Of a stretch of 64,000 nucleotides of DNA, positions 25,534-34,581 are shown one piece after another. Location of the stretch: the NCBI RefSeq assembly GCF_003325375.1, contig NZ_CP030862.1, forward strand, positions 2,235,501 through 2,299,500, read 5' to 3'. The notes beneath the pieces were generated by a model. It saw only the letters and a list, made by a program, of their open reading frames with translations. It searched no databases and had not been told where the DNA came from. Both the position numbers and the translations under genes were made by a program. Source of the DNA: Streptomyces globosus. Its GTDB lineage: Bacteria > Actinomycetota > Actinomycetes > Streptomycetales > Streptomycetaceae. Each line of letters starts with the position of its first letter. Position 1 is the first letter of the stretch.

Positions 25534-26367
25534 ATGAAGATCCTCGTCTCGGCCGACATGGAAGGCGCCACCGGCGTCACCTGGCCCGCCGACGTCCTGC
25601 CCGGCACTCCCCAGTGGGAGCGCTGCCGCCCGATGTTCACCTCCGACGTGAACGCGGCCGTCCTCGGCTTCCTCGACGGCGGGGCCGAGGAGGTCCTCGT
25701 CAACGAAGCCCACTGGACCATGCGGAACCTGCTCCTCGAACAGCTCGACGAGCGGGCCGAGATGCTCACCGGCCGCCACAAGTCCCTCTCCATGGTGGAG
25801 GGCGTCCAGCACGGCGACGTCGACGGCATCGCCTTCGTCGGCTACCACTGCGGCGCCGGCTCCGAGGGCGTCCTCGCCCACACCTACCTCGCCAACTCCC
25901 TCACCGGCGTCTGGCTCGACGGCGTCCGCGCCAGCGAGGGCCTGCTGAACGCCCACGTCGTCGCCGAGTTCGGCGTCCCCGTCGTCCTCGTCACCGGCGA
26001 CGACCTGACCTGCGCCGACGCCGCCGGCTACGCCCCGGACGCGCTGACCGTCGCCGTCAAGGACCACGTCTCCCGGTACGCCGCCGTCTGCCGGACCCCC
26101 GCCCGCACCGCCGCCGACATCCGGGCCGCCGCCAAGGCCGCCGCCGCCCTCGCCGTGCGCCGCGACCCCGTCAGCCGCGGCCCCCACACCGTGGAGATGG
26201 AGTTCGACGCGGAGCACCTGGCGATGGCCGCCACCGTCGTCCCCGGCGTCGAGCGCACCGGCGAGCGCAGGGCCGCGTACACCAGTGGGACGATGTACGA
26301 GGGGATCCGCACCTTCAAGGCGGTCACGACGGTCGTCTCGGCGGCCGTGGAGGAGCAGTATGGCTGA
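25534..26367 (+). CDS. M55-family D-aminopeptidase (DppA-like)
   Basis: Zinc aminopeptidase that in Bacillus releases D-amino acids from the N-termini of peptides. The 277 residues start with MKILVSADMEGATG, the SxDxEG zinc motif, followed by conserved His-containing blocks VNEAHWTMRN and GYHCGAGSEGVLAHT, and PVVLVTGDD. It is the first gene of a run of three peptidase genes. Its stop overlaps the start of the M20 gene by 8 bases, and a GGAGGAG for the next gene lies within its last codons. Confidence 0.9.
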   Translation: MKILVSADMEGATGVTWPADVLPGTPQWERCRPMFTSDVNAAVLGFLDGGAEEVLVNEAHWTMRNLLLEQLDERAEMLTGRHKSLSMVEGVQHGDVDGIAFVGYHCGAGSEGVLAHTYLANSLTGVWLDGVRASEGLLNAHVVAEFGVPVVLVTGDDLTCADAAGYAPDALTVAVKDHVSRYAAVCRTPARTAADIRAAAKAAAALAVRRDPVSRGPHTVEMEFDAEHLAMAATVVPGVERTGERRAAYTSGTMYEGIRTFKAVTTVVSAAVEEQYG

Positions 26368-27754
26368 CATGCCCGCTGTCACCCCCCAGCGCCCGGCCGC
26401 GCACACCCCGCCCGCGGAGCCGCCGGCCGAGGAGTCCCCGGTCGACCGGACCGCCCTCGACGAGGCCGTCGCCTTCACCTCCGACCTCATCCGCATCGAC
26501 ACCTCCAACAGGGGAGGCGGCGACTGCCGCGAGCGCCCTGCCGCCGAGTACGTCGCCGAGCGCCTCGCCGCCGCCGGCCTGGAGCCCGTCCTGCTGGAGC
26601 GCACCCCGGGCCGTACCAACGTGGTGGCCCGCATCCCCGGCAGCGACCCTTCGGCCGACGCCCTCCTCGTCCACGGCCACCTCGACGTGGTGCCCGCCGA
26701 CCCCGCCGAGTGGAGCACCGACCCCTTCTCGGGGGAGGTCCGCGACGGGGTCGTGTGGGGCCGCGGAGCCGTCGACATGAAGAACACCGACGCCATGGTC
26801 CTGGCCGTGGTGCGCGCCTGGGCCCGCGCCGGCGCCCGCCCGCGCCGGGACGTCGTCCTCGCGTACACCGCCGACGAGGAGGACAGCGCCGTCGACGGTG
26901 CGGGCTACCTCGCCGACCGGCATGCCGGCCTGTTCGAGGGCTGTACGGAGGGGCTCGGCGAGTCCGGGGCGTTCACCGTGCACAACGGCCCCCGCCAGCC
27001 CCTCTACCCGATCGCGGCCGGCGAGCGCGGCACCGCCTGGCTGAAGCTGACGGCCCGGGGCACGGCCGGGCACGGCTCGAAGCCGAACCACGCCAACGCC
27101 GTCAGCCGGCTCGCCGCGGCCGTCGCCAGGATCGGCGAGCACACCTGGCCCGTCCGCCTCACCGACACCGTCGCCGCCTGCATCACCGAACTCGCCGCCC
27201 TCCAGGGCCTCCACGTCGACCCGCGCGCCCGCGGCACCGACCTCGACGGGCTGCTGCCCAAGCTCGGCCCGGCCGCGGCGCTCGTCGAAGGGACGCTGCG
27301 CAACAGCGCCAACCCGACGATGCTCAGCGCCGGCTACAAGGTCAACGTCATCCCCGGCACCGCCACCGCGTACGTCGACGGACGGACACTGCCCGGCGGC
27401 GAGGAGGAGTTCCTCGCCACCCTGAACGAGCTGACCGGGCCCGACGTCGAGTGGGAGTTCCACCACCGTACGGACGCCCTGCAGGCACCGGTCGACAGCC
27501 GGACGTTCGCCGTCCTGCGCGAGTCCGTCGAGTGCTTCGCCCCCGACGGCCGCGTCGTCCCCTTCTGCATGGCCGGCGGCACCGACGCCAAGCAGTTCTC
27601 CCGCCTCGGCATCACCGGCTACGGCTTCTCCCCGCTCAGACTCCCGCCCGGCTTCGACTACTGGTCCCTCTTCCACGGCGTGGACGAGCGGGTCCCGGTC
27701 GACGCCCTGCACTTCGGCGTCCGCGTCCTCGACCACGCGTTGCGGACCCTGTGA
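26360..27754 (+). CDS. M20-family metallopeptidase
   Basis: Di-zinc exopeptidase or deacylase of the ArgE/DapE/carboxypeptidase group. Zinc-binding blocks in order: LLVHGHLDVVPAD (His and Asp), WGRGAVDMKN (bridging Asp), YTADEEDS (catalytic Glu), and near the end FCMAGGTDAKQF and the final His in SLFHGVDERVP. The lid domain begins with GTAGHGSKPN. The 464-residue chain has a disordered Pro-rich N-terminus of about 30 residues. The ATG at 26360 overlaps the previous gene, and its TGA shares a base with the ATG of the S9 gene (TGATG), so expression of the three should be coupled. Confidence 0.92.
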   Translation: MADMPAVTPQRPAAHTPPAEPPAEESPVDRTALDEAVAFTSDLIRIDTSNRGGGDCRERPAAEYVAERLAAAGLEPVLLERTPGRTNVVARIPGSDPSADALLVHGHLDVVPADPAEWSTDPFSGEVRDGVVWGRGAVDMKNTDAMVLAVVRAWARAGARPRRDVVLAYTADEEDSAVDGAGYLADRHAGLFEGCTEGLGESGAFTVHNGPRQPLYPIAAGERGTAWLKLTARGTAGHGSKPNHANAVSRLAAAVARIGEHTWPVRLTDTVAACITELAALQGLHVDPRARGTDLDGLLPKLGPAAALVEGTLRNSANPTMLSAGYKVNVIPGTATAYVDGRTLPGGEEEFLATLNELTGPDVEWEFHHRTDALQAPVDSRTFAVLRESVECFAPDGRVVPFCMAGGTDAKQFSRLGITGYGFSPLRLPPGFDYWSLFHGVDERVPVDALHFGVRVLDHALRTL

Positions 27755-29847
27755 TGGACGCCGCCCGGGAAGACCCCCCGGCCGCGGCCCCGCACGCCGC
27801 CGCCCCCCACCCCGCCGACCCGCCGCCCGCCGCGATCCGGGAGCAGCCGTACGGCAGCTGGCCCTCACCCATCGGCGCCGCCCTCGCCGCCTCCCTCGAC
27901 GGCCGCCCCGAATACCTCGGCACCATCGGCGCCGAGGTCTGGTGGACCGAGCCGCGCCCCGCCGAAGGCGGCCGCCGCACCCTGGTCCGGCGCCCCGCCG
28001 ACGGCGGCCCGCCCCGCCCGGCCCTGCCCGCCCCGTGGAACGTCCGCAGCGCGTTCACCGAGTACGGCGGCCGCCCCTGGGCGGGCACCGAGCGGCCCCG
28101 CGGCGGGCCGCTCCTCGTCTTCGTCCACTTCGCCGACCAGCGCATGTACGCGTACGAGCCCGACGCGCCCGGCGGCCCCGCCCCCCGCCCCCTCACCCCG
28201 CCGTCCCCGCCCGGCCGCCCCCTGCGCTGGGCCGACCCGGTCCTGCGCGGCGGCGAGGCCTGGTGCGTCCTGGAGGAGTTCACCGGGCCCGCGCCCACCG
28301 ACGTCCGCCGCGTCCTGGCCGCCGTACCGCTGGACGGGTCGGCGGCCGAGGACCGCTCCCGCGTACGGGAGCTCACCGACGACCGGCACCGCTTCAGCAC
28401 CGGGCCGCGCCTGTCCCCCGACGGCCGGCATGCGGTCCGGCTCGTCTGGGACCACCCCCGCATGCCGTGGGACGGCACCGAGGCCGAACTCTCCCGGATC
28501 ACCGCGGACGGCACCCTCGCCGATCCGCGCACCGTCCTCGGCGGCCCGGACGAGGCCGTCGCCCAGGCCGACTGGGCGCAGGACGGCACCCTCCTCGCGG
28601 TCAGCGACCGCAGCGGCTGGTGGAACCCGTACCGCGTCGACCCCGAGACCGGCGAGGCCGTGAACCTGTGCCCGCGGGAGGAGGAGTTCGGGGGCGCGCT
28701 GTGGCGGCCGGGGCTGAACTGGCTCGTCCCGCTGCCCGGGGCCGGAACCCGCACCGACGGCCCCGCGGGCGGCCTCGTCGCCGTCCTGCACGGGCTGGGC
28801 TCCAGCGTCCTCGGCGTGCTGGACCCCGACACCGGGGACCTCGTCGACGCCGCCGGGCCGTGGACCGCCTGGCAGCCGACGCTCGCCGCGCACGGCGACC
28901 TCGTCTACGGGGTCGCGGCCAGCCCCCGCACCGCCTACGAGGTGGTCGAGCTCGACACCCGGACCGGGCACGCCCGGGTGGTGGGCGCGCAGGCCCCCGC
29001 CCCCGTGGACCCGGCGTACTACCCGGAGCCGCAGACCCGCACCTTCCTCGGCCCGGACGACCGGGAGATCCACGCGCACGTCTACCCGCCCCACCATCCC
29101 GCCCGGCGCGCCCCCGCCGACGAGCTGCCGCCGTACGCGGTGTGGGCGCACGGAGGGCCCACCGAGCACGTCCCGCCCGTCCTCGACCTGCACATCGCCT
29201 ACTTCACCTCCCGCGGCATCGGCGTCGTCGAGGTCAACTACGGGGGCTCCACCGGTTACGGGCGCGCCTACCGGGAGCGGCTGCGCGAGCAGTGGGGCGT
29301 GGTCGACGTGGAGGACTGCGCGGCCGTGGCCCGGGCGCTCGCCGACGAGGGGACCGCGGACCCGGCCCGCCTCGCCATCCGCGGCGGCAGCGCGGGCGGC
29401 TGGACGGCCGCGGCCTCGCTGGCCTCGACGTCCCTGTACGCCTGCGCGGCGATCCGCTACCCGGTCCTGGACCTGCGCGGCTTCGCCGAGGAGACCCACG
29501 ACCTGGAGTCCCGCTACGTCGAGGGGCTGGCCGGGCCGCCGCAGACCCTCGCCGTGATCTGCCGGGAGCGCTCGCCCGTCGCCCGCGCCGACCGGATCAC
29601 CGCCCCCTTCGTGCTGCTCCAGGGGCTGGACGACGCGGTGTGCCCGCCCGCGCAGGCCGAGCGGCTGCTGGCGGCGCTGCGCGGCCGGTCCGTGCCGCAC
29701 GCGTACCTGGCCTTCGCGGGCGAGGGGCACGGGTTCCGCCGGGCGGAGACGATGGTCCGCGCACTGGAGGCGGAACTCTCCCTGTATGCGCAGGTGTTCG
29801 GCATCGAGCGGACGGACGTGCCGCGGCTGCGGCTGGAGACGGCCTAG
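27754..29847 (+). CDS. S9-family prolyl-oligopeptidase-like serine peptidase
   Basis: Cytoplasmic oligopeptidase: a beta-propeller N-terminal two thirds that filters short peptides, and an alpha/beta-hydrolase C-terminal domain. The nucleophile is the Ser of RGGSAGGW, the acid lies in LQGLDDAVCP and the His in GEGHGFRR. Propeller repeats show as FSTGPRLSPDGRHAV, AQADWAQDGTLLAVSDRSG and LAAHGDLVYGVAAS. It has 697 residues with no signal peptide. Together with the two upstream genes it forms a plausible peptide-breakdown operon. It ends 3 bases from the convergent gene at 29851. Confidence 0.92.
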   Translation: MDAAREDPPAAAPHAAAPHPADPPPAAIREQPYGSWPSPIGAALAASLDGRPEYLGTIGAEVWWTEPRPAEGGRRTLVRRPADGGPPRPALPAPWNVRSAFTEYGGRPWAGTERPRGGPLLVFVHFADQRMYAYEPDAPGGPAPRPLTPPSPPGRPLRWADPVLRGGEAWCVLEEFTGPAPTDVRRVLAAVPLDGSAAEDRSRVRELTDDRHRFSTGPRLSPDGRHAVRLVWDHPRMPWDGTEAELSRITADGTLADPRTVLGGPDEAVAQADWAQDGTLLAVSDRSGWWNPYRVDPETGEAVNLCPREEEFGGALWRPGLNWLVPLPGAGTRTDGPAGGLVAVLHGLGSSVLGVLDPDTGDLVDAAGPWTAWQPTLAAHGDLVYGVAASPRTAYEVVELDTRTGHARVVGAQAPAPVDPAYYPEPQTRTFLGPDDREIHAHVYPPHHPARRAPADELPPYAVWAHGGPTEHVPPVLDLHIAYFTSRGIGVVEVNYGGSTGYGRAYRERLREQWGVVDVEDCAAVARALADEGTADPARLAIRGGSAGGWTAAASLASTSLYACAAIRYPVLDLRGFAEETHDLESRYVEGLAGPPQTLAVICRERSPVARADRITAPFVLLQGLDDAVCPPAQAERLLAALRGRSVPHAYLAFAGEGHGFRRAETMVRALEAELSLYAQVFGIERTDVPRLRLETA

Positions 29848-29850
29848 GCC

Positions 29851-30561
29851 CTAAGCGGAGGCGTGCAGCCAGACGCGCAGGCCGCCCAGCGGGGCGAAGC
29901 CGTGTCGGGCGGCCGTCTCCAGATCCTCCCCGGCCTCGTAGCCGACGACGGGCAGGCCGGGCCACAGGGCGGAGATCCGGTCGAGGGCGCCCGACCAGGC
30001 CTCGTCGGCGGGAACGTCCCCGGCCGTGAACACGTTGGAGATGCCGACCACTCCGGCGGCCGTGTTGGCGGCGGCCCCGGCGGCGATCCGGCCGTCGCCG
30101 GTCCGGCCCGCCAGGAAGGCGATCCCGGCCGTGAGCAGCCCGGGGCGGAAGAGGCCGGCGGACTGCCCGCCTCCCCAGGCGGCCTCCCACCGCGCCAGTC
30201 CGGCGGGAGTGCCGACCCGCGACCAGTGCAGGGAGCCGGGGTGGGCGGGCGGCCCGGCCGGGCGGTGGATCCACTGCGCCTCGAACAGCACCTCGAAGCC
30301 GGCCGGGGCCAGGTCGAGCGCCGCAAAGGAGTCCTTGACCGAGCAGCCGGGCGCGGCGGAGTCGACGGCCGCGGTCAGCGCCGCGGCCGAGGCGCCGCGG
30401 GTCAGGGTGACGGCGTCCGGATAGTACGGCGGGGTGCGGTGCGGGCTGGTCCAGGCGTCGGCCGTGAAGGTGCCGCCGGGGCAGACCGCGGCGCACCACT
30501 CGGCGTTGTTGCGCACCGCGGCTTCCAGCAGCCCGCCGCCGGCGTGGGAGTCGGTGGTCAC
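29851..30561 (-). CDS. Hypothetical protein with a GNAT-like C-terminus
   Basis: A 236-residue protein found in Streptomyces, of no known function. The start (LLEAAVRNNAEWCAAVC) is a helical block, and the end resembles a GNAT acetyl-CoA-binding part (VVGYEAGEDLETAARHGFAPLG, close to the E-x-A-x-x-x-GF pattern). The middle (GLFRPGLLTAGIAFLAGRTGDGRIAAGA) also fits a GNAT beta-sheet core. The N-terminal acetyltransferase half is not recognisable, so activity is uncertain. The GTG at 30561 has an AGGA eight bases upstream. It is divergent from a genuine GNAT gene 34 bases away. Confidence 0.7.
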   Translation of the reverse strand: MTTDSHAGGGLLEAAVRNNAEWCAAVCPGGTFTADAWTSPHRTPPYYPDAVTLTRGASAAALTAAVDSAAPGCSVKDSFAALDLAPAGFEVLFEAQWIHRPAGPPAHPGSLHWSRVGTPAGLARWEAAWGGGQSAGLFRPGLLTAGIAFLAGRTGDGRIAAGAAANTAAGVVGISNVFTAGDVPADEAWSGALDRISALWPGLPVVGYEAGEDLETAARHGFAPLGGLRVWLHASA

Positions 30562-30595
30562 CGTGTGATCCTGCCATGGCGCATAGGCTGGGGCG

Positions 30596-31258
30596 ATGTC
30601 CTTTCCCCCGTACCTCGCCGAAGGAGACAGGGTCGCACTGCGCCCCTTCCGGGCCGCCGACGGACCCGAGTTCACCGCCCGGGTACGCGAGAGCCGCGGG
30701 CTGCACCACCCGTGGCTGTCCCCGCCGGACACGCTGGAGGCGTACGGGCCGTACGCGGCCCGGCTGTCCGGCGGCGGTGACGGCGGCGGGCGGGCGGGCT
30801 TCCTGGTGTGCGAGCGGGCGACCGGCGCCATCGCCGGCTTCGTCAACGTCAACAACATCGTCCGCGGCGCCTTCCAGTGCGGGGCCCTGGGATACGGGGC
30901 GTTCGCGCACGCCGCGGGGCGCGGACTGCTCGGCGAGGGCCTCGACCTGGTCCTCGCCCACGCCTTCGCCCCCCTCGCGGGCGGCGGCGACCGGGCAGGC
31001 GCCCACACCGGCGCGGCCGCCCAGGCTGCCCCGGCCGCCGGGGCCGGGGCCGGGCTCGGACTGCACCGCCTGGAGGCCAACATCCAGCCCGGCAACACGG
31101 CCTCCATCGGCCTCGTCCGCAGCCGCGGCTTCCGGCTGGAGGGCCTCTCCCCGGACTTCCTCTTCGTCGACGGCGCCTGGCGCGACCACGAGCGCTGGGC
31201 GATCACGGCCGAGGCCGCGGGGGCCTCTGGCCGGGGCGGCCGCCATGGCGCAGGATGA
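30596..31258 (+). CDS. GNAT acetyltransferase (RimJ/RimL type)
   Basis: N-acetyltransferase that would use acetyl-CoA to modify a protein N-terminus or small amine. The signature parts are VALRPFRAADGPEF, GYGAFAHAAGRGLLGEGL (the acetyl-CoA loop in altered form) and HRLEANIQPGNTASIGLVRSRGF. Residues about 128-153 are a Gly/Ala-rich insertion between the AHAFAPL helix and the HRLEANI strand that ordinary family members lack; it should form a surface loop. It has 220 residues. The arginase-like gene follows 4 bases after its stop. Confidence 0.85.
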   Translation: MSFPPYLAEGDRVALRPFRAADGPEFTARVRESRGLHHPWLSPPDTLEAYGPYAARLSGGGDGGGRAGFLVCERATGAIAGFVNVNNIVRGAFQCGALGYGAFAHAAGRGLLGEGLDLVLAHAFAPLAGGGDRAGAHTGAAAQAAPAAGAGAGLGLHRLEANIQPGNTASIGLVRSRGFRLEGLSPDFLFVDGAWRDHERWAITAEAAGASGRGGRHGAG

Positions 31259-31262
31259 TCCC

Positions 31263-32174
31263 ATGCGAAGCCTCGTCCTGCTCGACGCACCCTCCAACCT
31301 CGGCCTGCGGCCGCCCGTTCCGGGCACCGTGCCCGGCGTGTACAAGCTGGCCGGAGCCCTGCGCGAACAGGGCCTGCTGAGCCGGCTCGGCGCCCGCGAG
31401 GGCGGCGTCGTCGTACCGCCCCGCTACGACCGGGGCGACTGGCGGGAAGGCGACGGCGTCTTCCACGCCGGGCCGCTCGCCGCGTACACCGCCACCCTCG
31501 CCGACCGCATCGAGAAGCACCTCACGGCCGGCGAGTTCCCGATCGTCCTCGGCGGCGACTGCTCGATCCAGCTCGGCGCCTCACTGGCCCTGCGCCGCCT
31601 CGGCCGGTACGGGCTGGCCGCCATCGACGGCTCGGCCGACTTCCGCCACCCCGGCAACGAGGCCGCCAACGGGCCCGTCGGCGCCGCCGGCGGCGAGGAA
31701 CTCGCCCTGGCCACCGGCCGCGGCCAGGCCGACCTCACCGACCTGGAGGGCCGCGGCCCCTACCTGCGCGAGGAGGACGTCCGCCTCTTCGGGCTCCGCG
31801 ACGGCGACCCCGACCTCCCCGAACTGCGCGCCGCCGGCATCCGCACCGCCACCGTCGGCGACATCCGCGCCCGCGGCGCCGCCGCCACGGCCCGGGCGGC
31901 GCTGGACGGACTCCACCCGCCCGTCACCGCCGGCTTCTGGGTGCACCTCGACGCCGACGTCCTCGACCCCTCGGTGATGCCCGCCGTCGACAGCCCCGAC
32001 CCCGGCGGCCTGTTCCCCGCCGAACTGGCCGAATTGCTGCGGGTGTTGATCGGATCCCCGCGCTGCGTCGGGCTCAACGTCACCATCTACGACCCGGACC
32101 TGGACCCCGACGGCCGGGCCGGCGCGCTCCTCGCGGACCTCGTCGTCGGGGCGTTCGCGCAGCAGTCCGGCTGA
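31263..32174 (+). CDS. Arginase-fold protein with a substituted metal motif
   Basis: Ureohydrolase/arginase superfamily member of 303 residues. The fold motifs are in order: LLDAPSNLGLRPP, LGGDCSIQLG (C100 where arginase has His), IDGSADF (D122, S124, D126, where the usual motif is DxHxD) and HLDADVLDPSVMP (D230, D232, D235). Replacement of the metal-binding His of DxHxD by Ser124 would weaken one Mn site, so it may be inactive or use a different metal arrangement. The Cys at position 100 is, as I recall, normal for this actinobacterial subfamily. It starts 4 bases after the GNAT gene and is probably cotranscribed. Confidence 0.85.
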   Translation: MRSLVLLDAPSNLGLRPPVPGTVPGVYKLAGALREQGLLSRLGAREGGVVVPPRYDRGDWREGDGVFHAGPLAAYTATLADRIEKHLTAGEFPIVLGGDCSIQLGASLALRRLGRYGLAAIDGSADFRHPGNEAANGPVGAAGGEELALATGRGQADLTDLEGRGPYLREEDVRLFGLRDGDPDLPELRAAGIRTATVGDIRARGAAATARAALDGLHPPVTAGFWVHLDADVLDPSVMPAVDSPDPGGLFPAELAELLRVLIGSPRCVGLNVTIYDPDLDPDGRAGALLADLVVGAFAQQSG

Positions 32175-32469
32175 CGGCCGCAGCGGCCGCGTCCACTGCC
32201 TGTCGAGCGGAACACCGGAGCCGCCGGCCACAGGCGGCCCGGGACGGGGCGTTCCCGTACGCGGGCCTCCGCGTCCGCAACCCGCACGAGCGCCCCGCAT
32301 CCGTGGCGTACGGGCCGCTCTCCGCGGCCCCGGAGGCGGTCCGCGGGCCGGACTGGGCACCCGCCTTGCGGGACGCGGATCCCGGCATGCGGACGCGGTG
32401 TGGCAGGCCGCACCGGGGGCGAGGAGAGTGGGCCCCGGGGCGTCGGGCCGCGTCGGAGGCGGTGGGAGC

Positions 32470-33042
32470 ATGCCGGAGCCACTCCTCGAACAGCACGCAG
32501 AGGCGCTCCGGCTGTTCGGATCGCGGGTCCGCGCCGTGGCGCCCGGCCAGTGGGGCCTTCCGACCCCCTGCGCCGAGTGGACGGTGCGCGACCTCGTCAA
32601 CCACGTCACCGCCGAGCAGCTGTGGGTGCCGCCGCTGGTCACCGAGGGCTGCACCGTCGCCGAGGTCGGCGACCGCTTCGCCGGCGACATCCTCGGCGAC
32701 GACCCCGCCGCCGCCTGGGACCGGGCCGCGCGGGCAGCCCACACGGCCTTCGCCTCCCCCTGGGCGCTGGAGCGCATCGTCTCCCTCTCCTACGGCCCCT
32801 CGAAGGCCGCCGCGTACTGCGCGGAGCTCACCGCGGACTGCGTCGTGCACGCCTGGGACCTCGCGCGGGCCGTCGGCGCCGACGACCGCCTGCCCGCCGG
32901 GCTGGTCCGGTTCGCCCTCGACGAGATCACCCCGTACGCCGACGGGCTCGCCGCCGCGGGCATGTACGGCCCGCCGCTGGTGCCCCCGCCCGGCGCCGAC
33001 GACCAGACCCGCCTCCTCGCCCTCACCGGCCGCGCCGCATGA
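32470..33042 (+). CDS. Mycothiol-dependent isomerase-like (DinB/MDMPI fold) protein
   Basis: A 190-residue four-helix-bundle protein of the TIGR03086/maleylpyruvate-isomerase-like group. The start shows the family pattern GLPTPCAEWTVRDLVNHVTAE, with the Trp, Leu and metal-binding His; a second cluster is CVVHAWDLARAVGAD. Members bind a divalent metal and in some cases use mycothiol as cofactor; the substrate is not known here. I start it at the ATG at 32470 rather than 32398 because the extra residues are low-complexity and family similarity begins just after the ATG. Confidence 0.85.
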   Translation: MPEPLLEQHAEALRLFGSRVRAVAPGQWGLPTPCAEWTVRDLVNHVTAEQLWVPPLVTEGCTVAEVGDRFAGDILGDDPAAAWDRAARAAHTAFASPWALERIVSLSYGPSKAAAYCAELTADCVVHAWDLARAVGADDRLPAGLVRFALDEITPYADGLAAAGMYGPPLVPPPGADDQTRLLALTGRAA

Positions 33043-33152
33043 GTGCGCCGGGTGCCCTCCCACAACAGGCGCATCCCTGCGAACGACCGTATAAAGGGCA
33101 GGGTCGAGCGGCGCGGCCTACGCGACGGGGAAGGCAGGGCGAGGTGGCCGGG

Positions 33153-34370
33153 ATGCAGCGCACCGCGGAGGGCCGGGGCCCGGTCCGGTTCGGGCCGCCC
33201 GCGCCGGAGCCCGGCCTGCCGGTCCTGCCCGGGCTCACCGAGGCCCTCGCCACGGCCGCGAGCCGCTCGGACCCCGAACCCCCCGGCGGCGCCCTGCCCC
33301 TGCTGGAGGCGGCCGCCCGGCACTGGCAGCGGCGGGGCCTGCCCACCGCCGCCGACGAGGTCGCCGCCGGGCCCGGCGCGCCCGCCCTGCTGCTGGCGCT
33401 GCTCGGCGCGCACGGCGGGGACGTGCTCCTGCCGCGGCCCTGCCCCGCCTGGTGGACCCCGCAGATCCGGCTGCTGGGACGCCGCGCCTACCACGTGCAG
33501 ACCCCGGCCGAGTGCGGCGGCGTACCGGACCCGTACGCGCTGCTGGAGACGGTGCGCCGGGTGCGGGCGGAGGGCGGCGACCCTCGGGTGCTGCTGCTGT
33601 CCGTCGCCGACGACCCGACCGCGACCGTGCCGCCGCCCGAGCTGCTGCGGGAGGCCTGCGAGGCCGCCGCCTCCGCCGGGCTGTTCGTCGTCAGCGACGA
33701 GACCTGGCGCGACACCGTGCACGTCCCGTACCGCACCCTCGTCCTGAACCCCGCGGAGATGCTGCCCGGCGGGGCCGCCGTCCTGCTGGACCTGTCCGGC
33801 GCCCTGCTGCCCGCCGGGTGGCCCGCCGCCGTCGCCCGCCTTCCCGGCACGCCGCACGGCACCCGGCTGCGGGCCCAAACCCTCGACGTGCTCGCCGCGA
33901 CGGGCGCGCTCGTCGCCGGGCCCGTCGCCGCCGCGGCCGCGCTCGCCCTGGACGAGCCGGCCGCCGTCGCCGACCGGGCCCGCCGGGCCGCCGCCCTGCA
34001 CGGTGCGGTCGCCGGCGCCGTCCACCGCACCCTCCTCGCTGCCGGGGCCTTCGCCCGGCCCCCGCAGGCCGGCCGGCACGTCTACGCCGACCTGGACCCG
34101 CTGCGCGCCGGCCTCGCCCGGCACGGCATCCGCGACGCGATGGAGCTGGAGGACTGGCTCGGCGCCCGGCTCGGCACCCCCACCCCGGGCGGGCAACGCT
34201 TCGCCGACGACCTGGGCTCGCTGCGGGTCCGCCTCTCCACCGGCCCCCTGCTCGGTGCCACCCCGGGGGAGCGCCTCGCGGCCCTCACCGTCCGCGACCC
34301 GCTCGCCCTGCCGTCCATACGCGCCTCCCTGGACCACCTCGGCACGGTCCTGGCCGGGCTGGCGCCATGA
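33153..34370 (+). CDS. Aminotransferase class I/II-fold protein lacking the PLP lysine
   Basis: A 405-residue fold-type-I PLP-enzyme-like protein. The order of blocks matches class I aminotransferases: VLLLSVADDPTATVPPPELL (in place of the NPxNPTG loop), VVSDETWRDTVH (D182, the residue that normally pairs with the pyridine nitrogen), and DLSGALLPAGWPAAVARL, aligning with SxSK. Here Gly216 stands where the Schiff-base Lys should be, and a Pro where the Arg of the phosphate loop usually is. Classical transamination is therefore unlikely. The ATG at 33153 has GAGG eight bases upstream; the GTG at 33144 is an alternative. A metallo-beta-lactamase-fold gene follows. Confidence 0.8.
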   Translation: MQRTAEGRGPVRFGPPAPEPGLPVLPGLTEALATAASRSDPEPPGGALPLLEAAARHWQRRGLPTAADEVAAGPGAPALLLALLGAHGGDVLLPRPCPAWWTPQIRLLGRRAYHVQTPAECGGVPDPYALLETVRRVRAEGGDPRVLLLSVADDPTATVPPPELLREACEAAASAGLFVVSDETWRDTVHVPYRTLVLNPAEMLPGGAAVLLDLSGALLPAGWPAAVARLPGTPHGTRLRAQTLDVLAATGALVAGPVAAAAALALDEPAAVADRARRAAALHGAVAGAVHRTLLAAGAFARPPQAGRHVYADLDPLRAGLARHGIRDAMELEDWLGARLGTPTPGGQRFADDLGSLRVRLSTGPLLGATPGERLAALTVRDPLALPSIRASLDHLGTVLAGLAP

Positions 34371-34581
34371 CGGCCCCCGGCCCACACCCCGCGCCCCCGG
34401 CCCGCACCCCGCGCCCCCGGTCCGCCCGCCGCGGAACCCCGGGCCGCGGGCCCCGGCACCCGCCCCCGGCACCCGGCCGCGCACCCGGTGCCGAGCCCGC
34501 CGCCGACGCCGACGCCCTGACCGCATCCCGCACCGCCGACCGCCACGACGAGCCCGATCCGCCGTGAACGGAGACTCCCTG

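Noticed and set aside
34367..34567. 66-codon Pro-rich frame that begins as ATGA on the stop of the aminotransferase-like gene
   Set aside because: Composition is almost only Pro, Arg, Ala and Gly, with no conserved look; it is probably spacer that stays open by GC bias.
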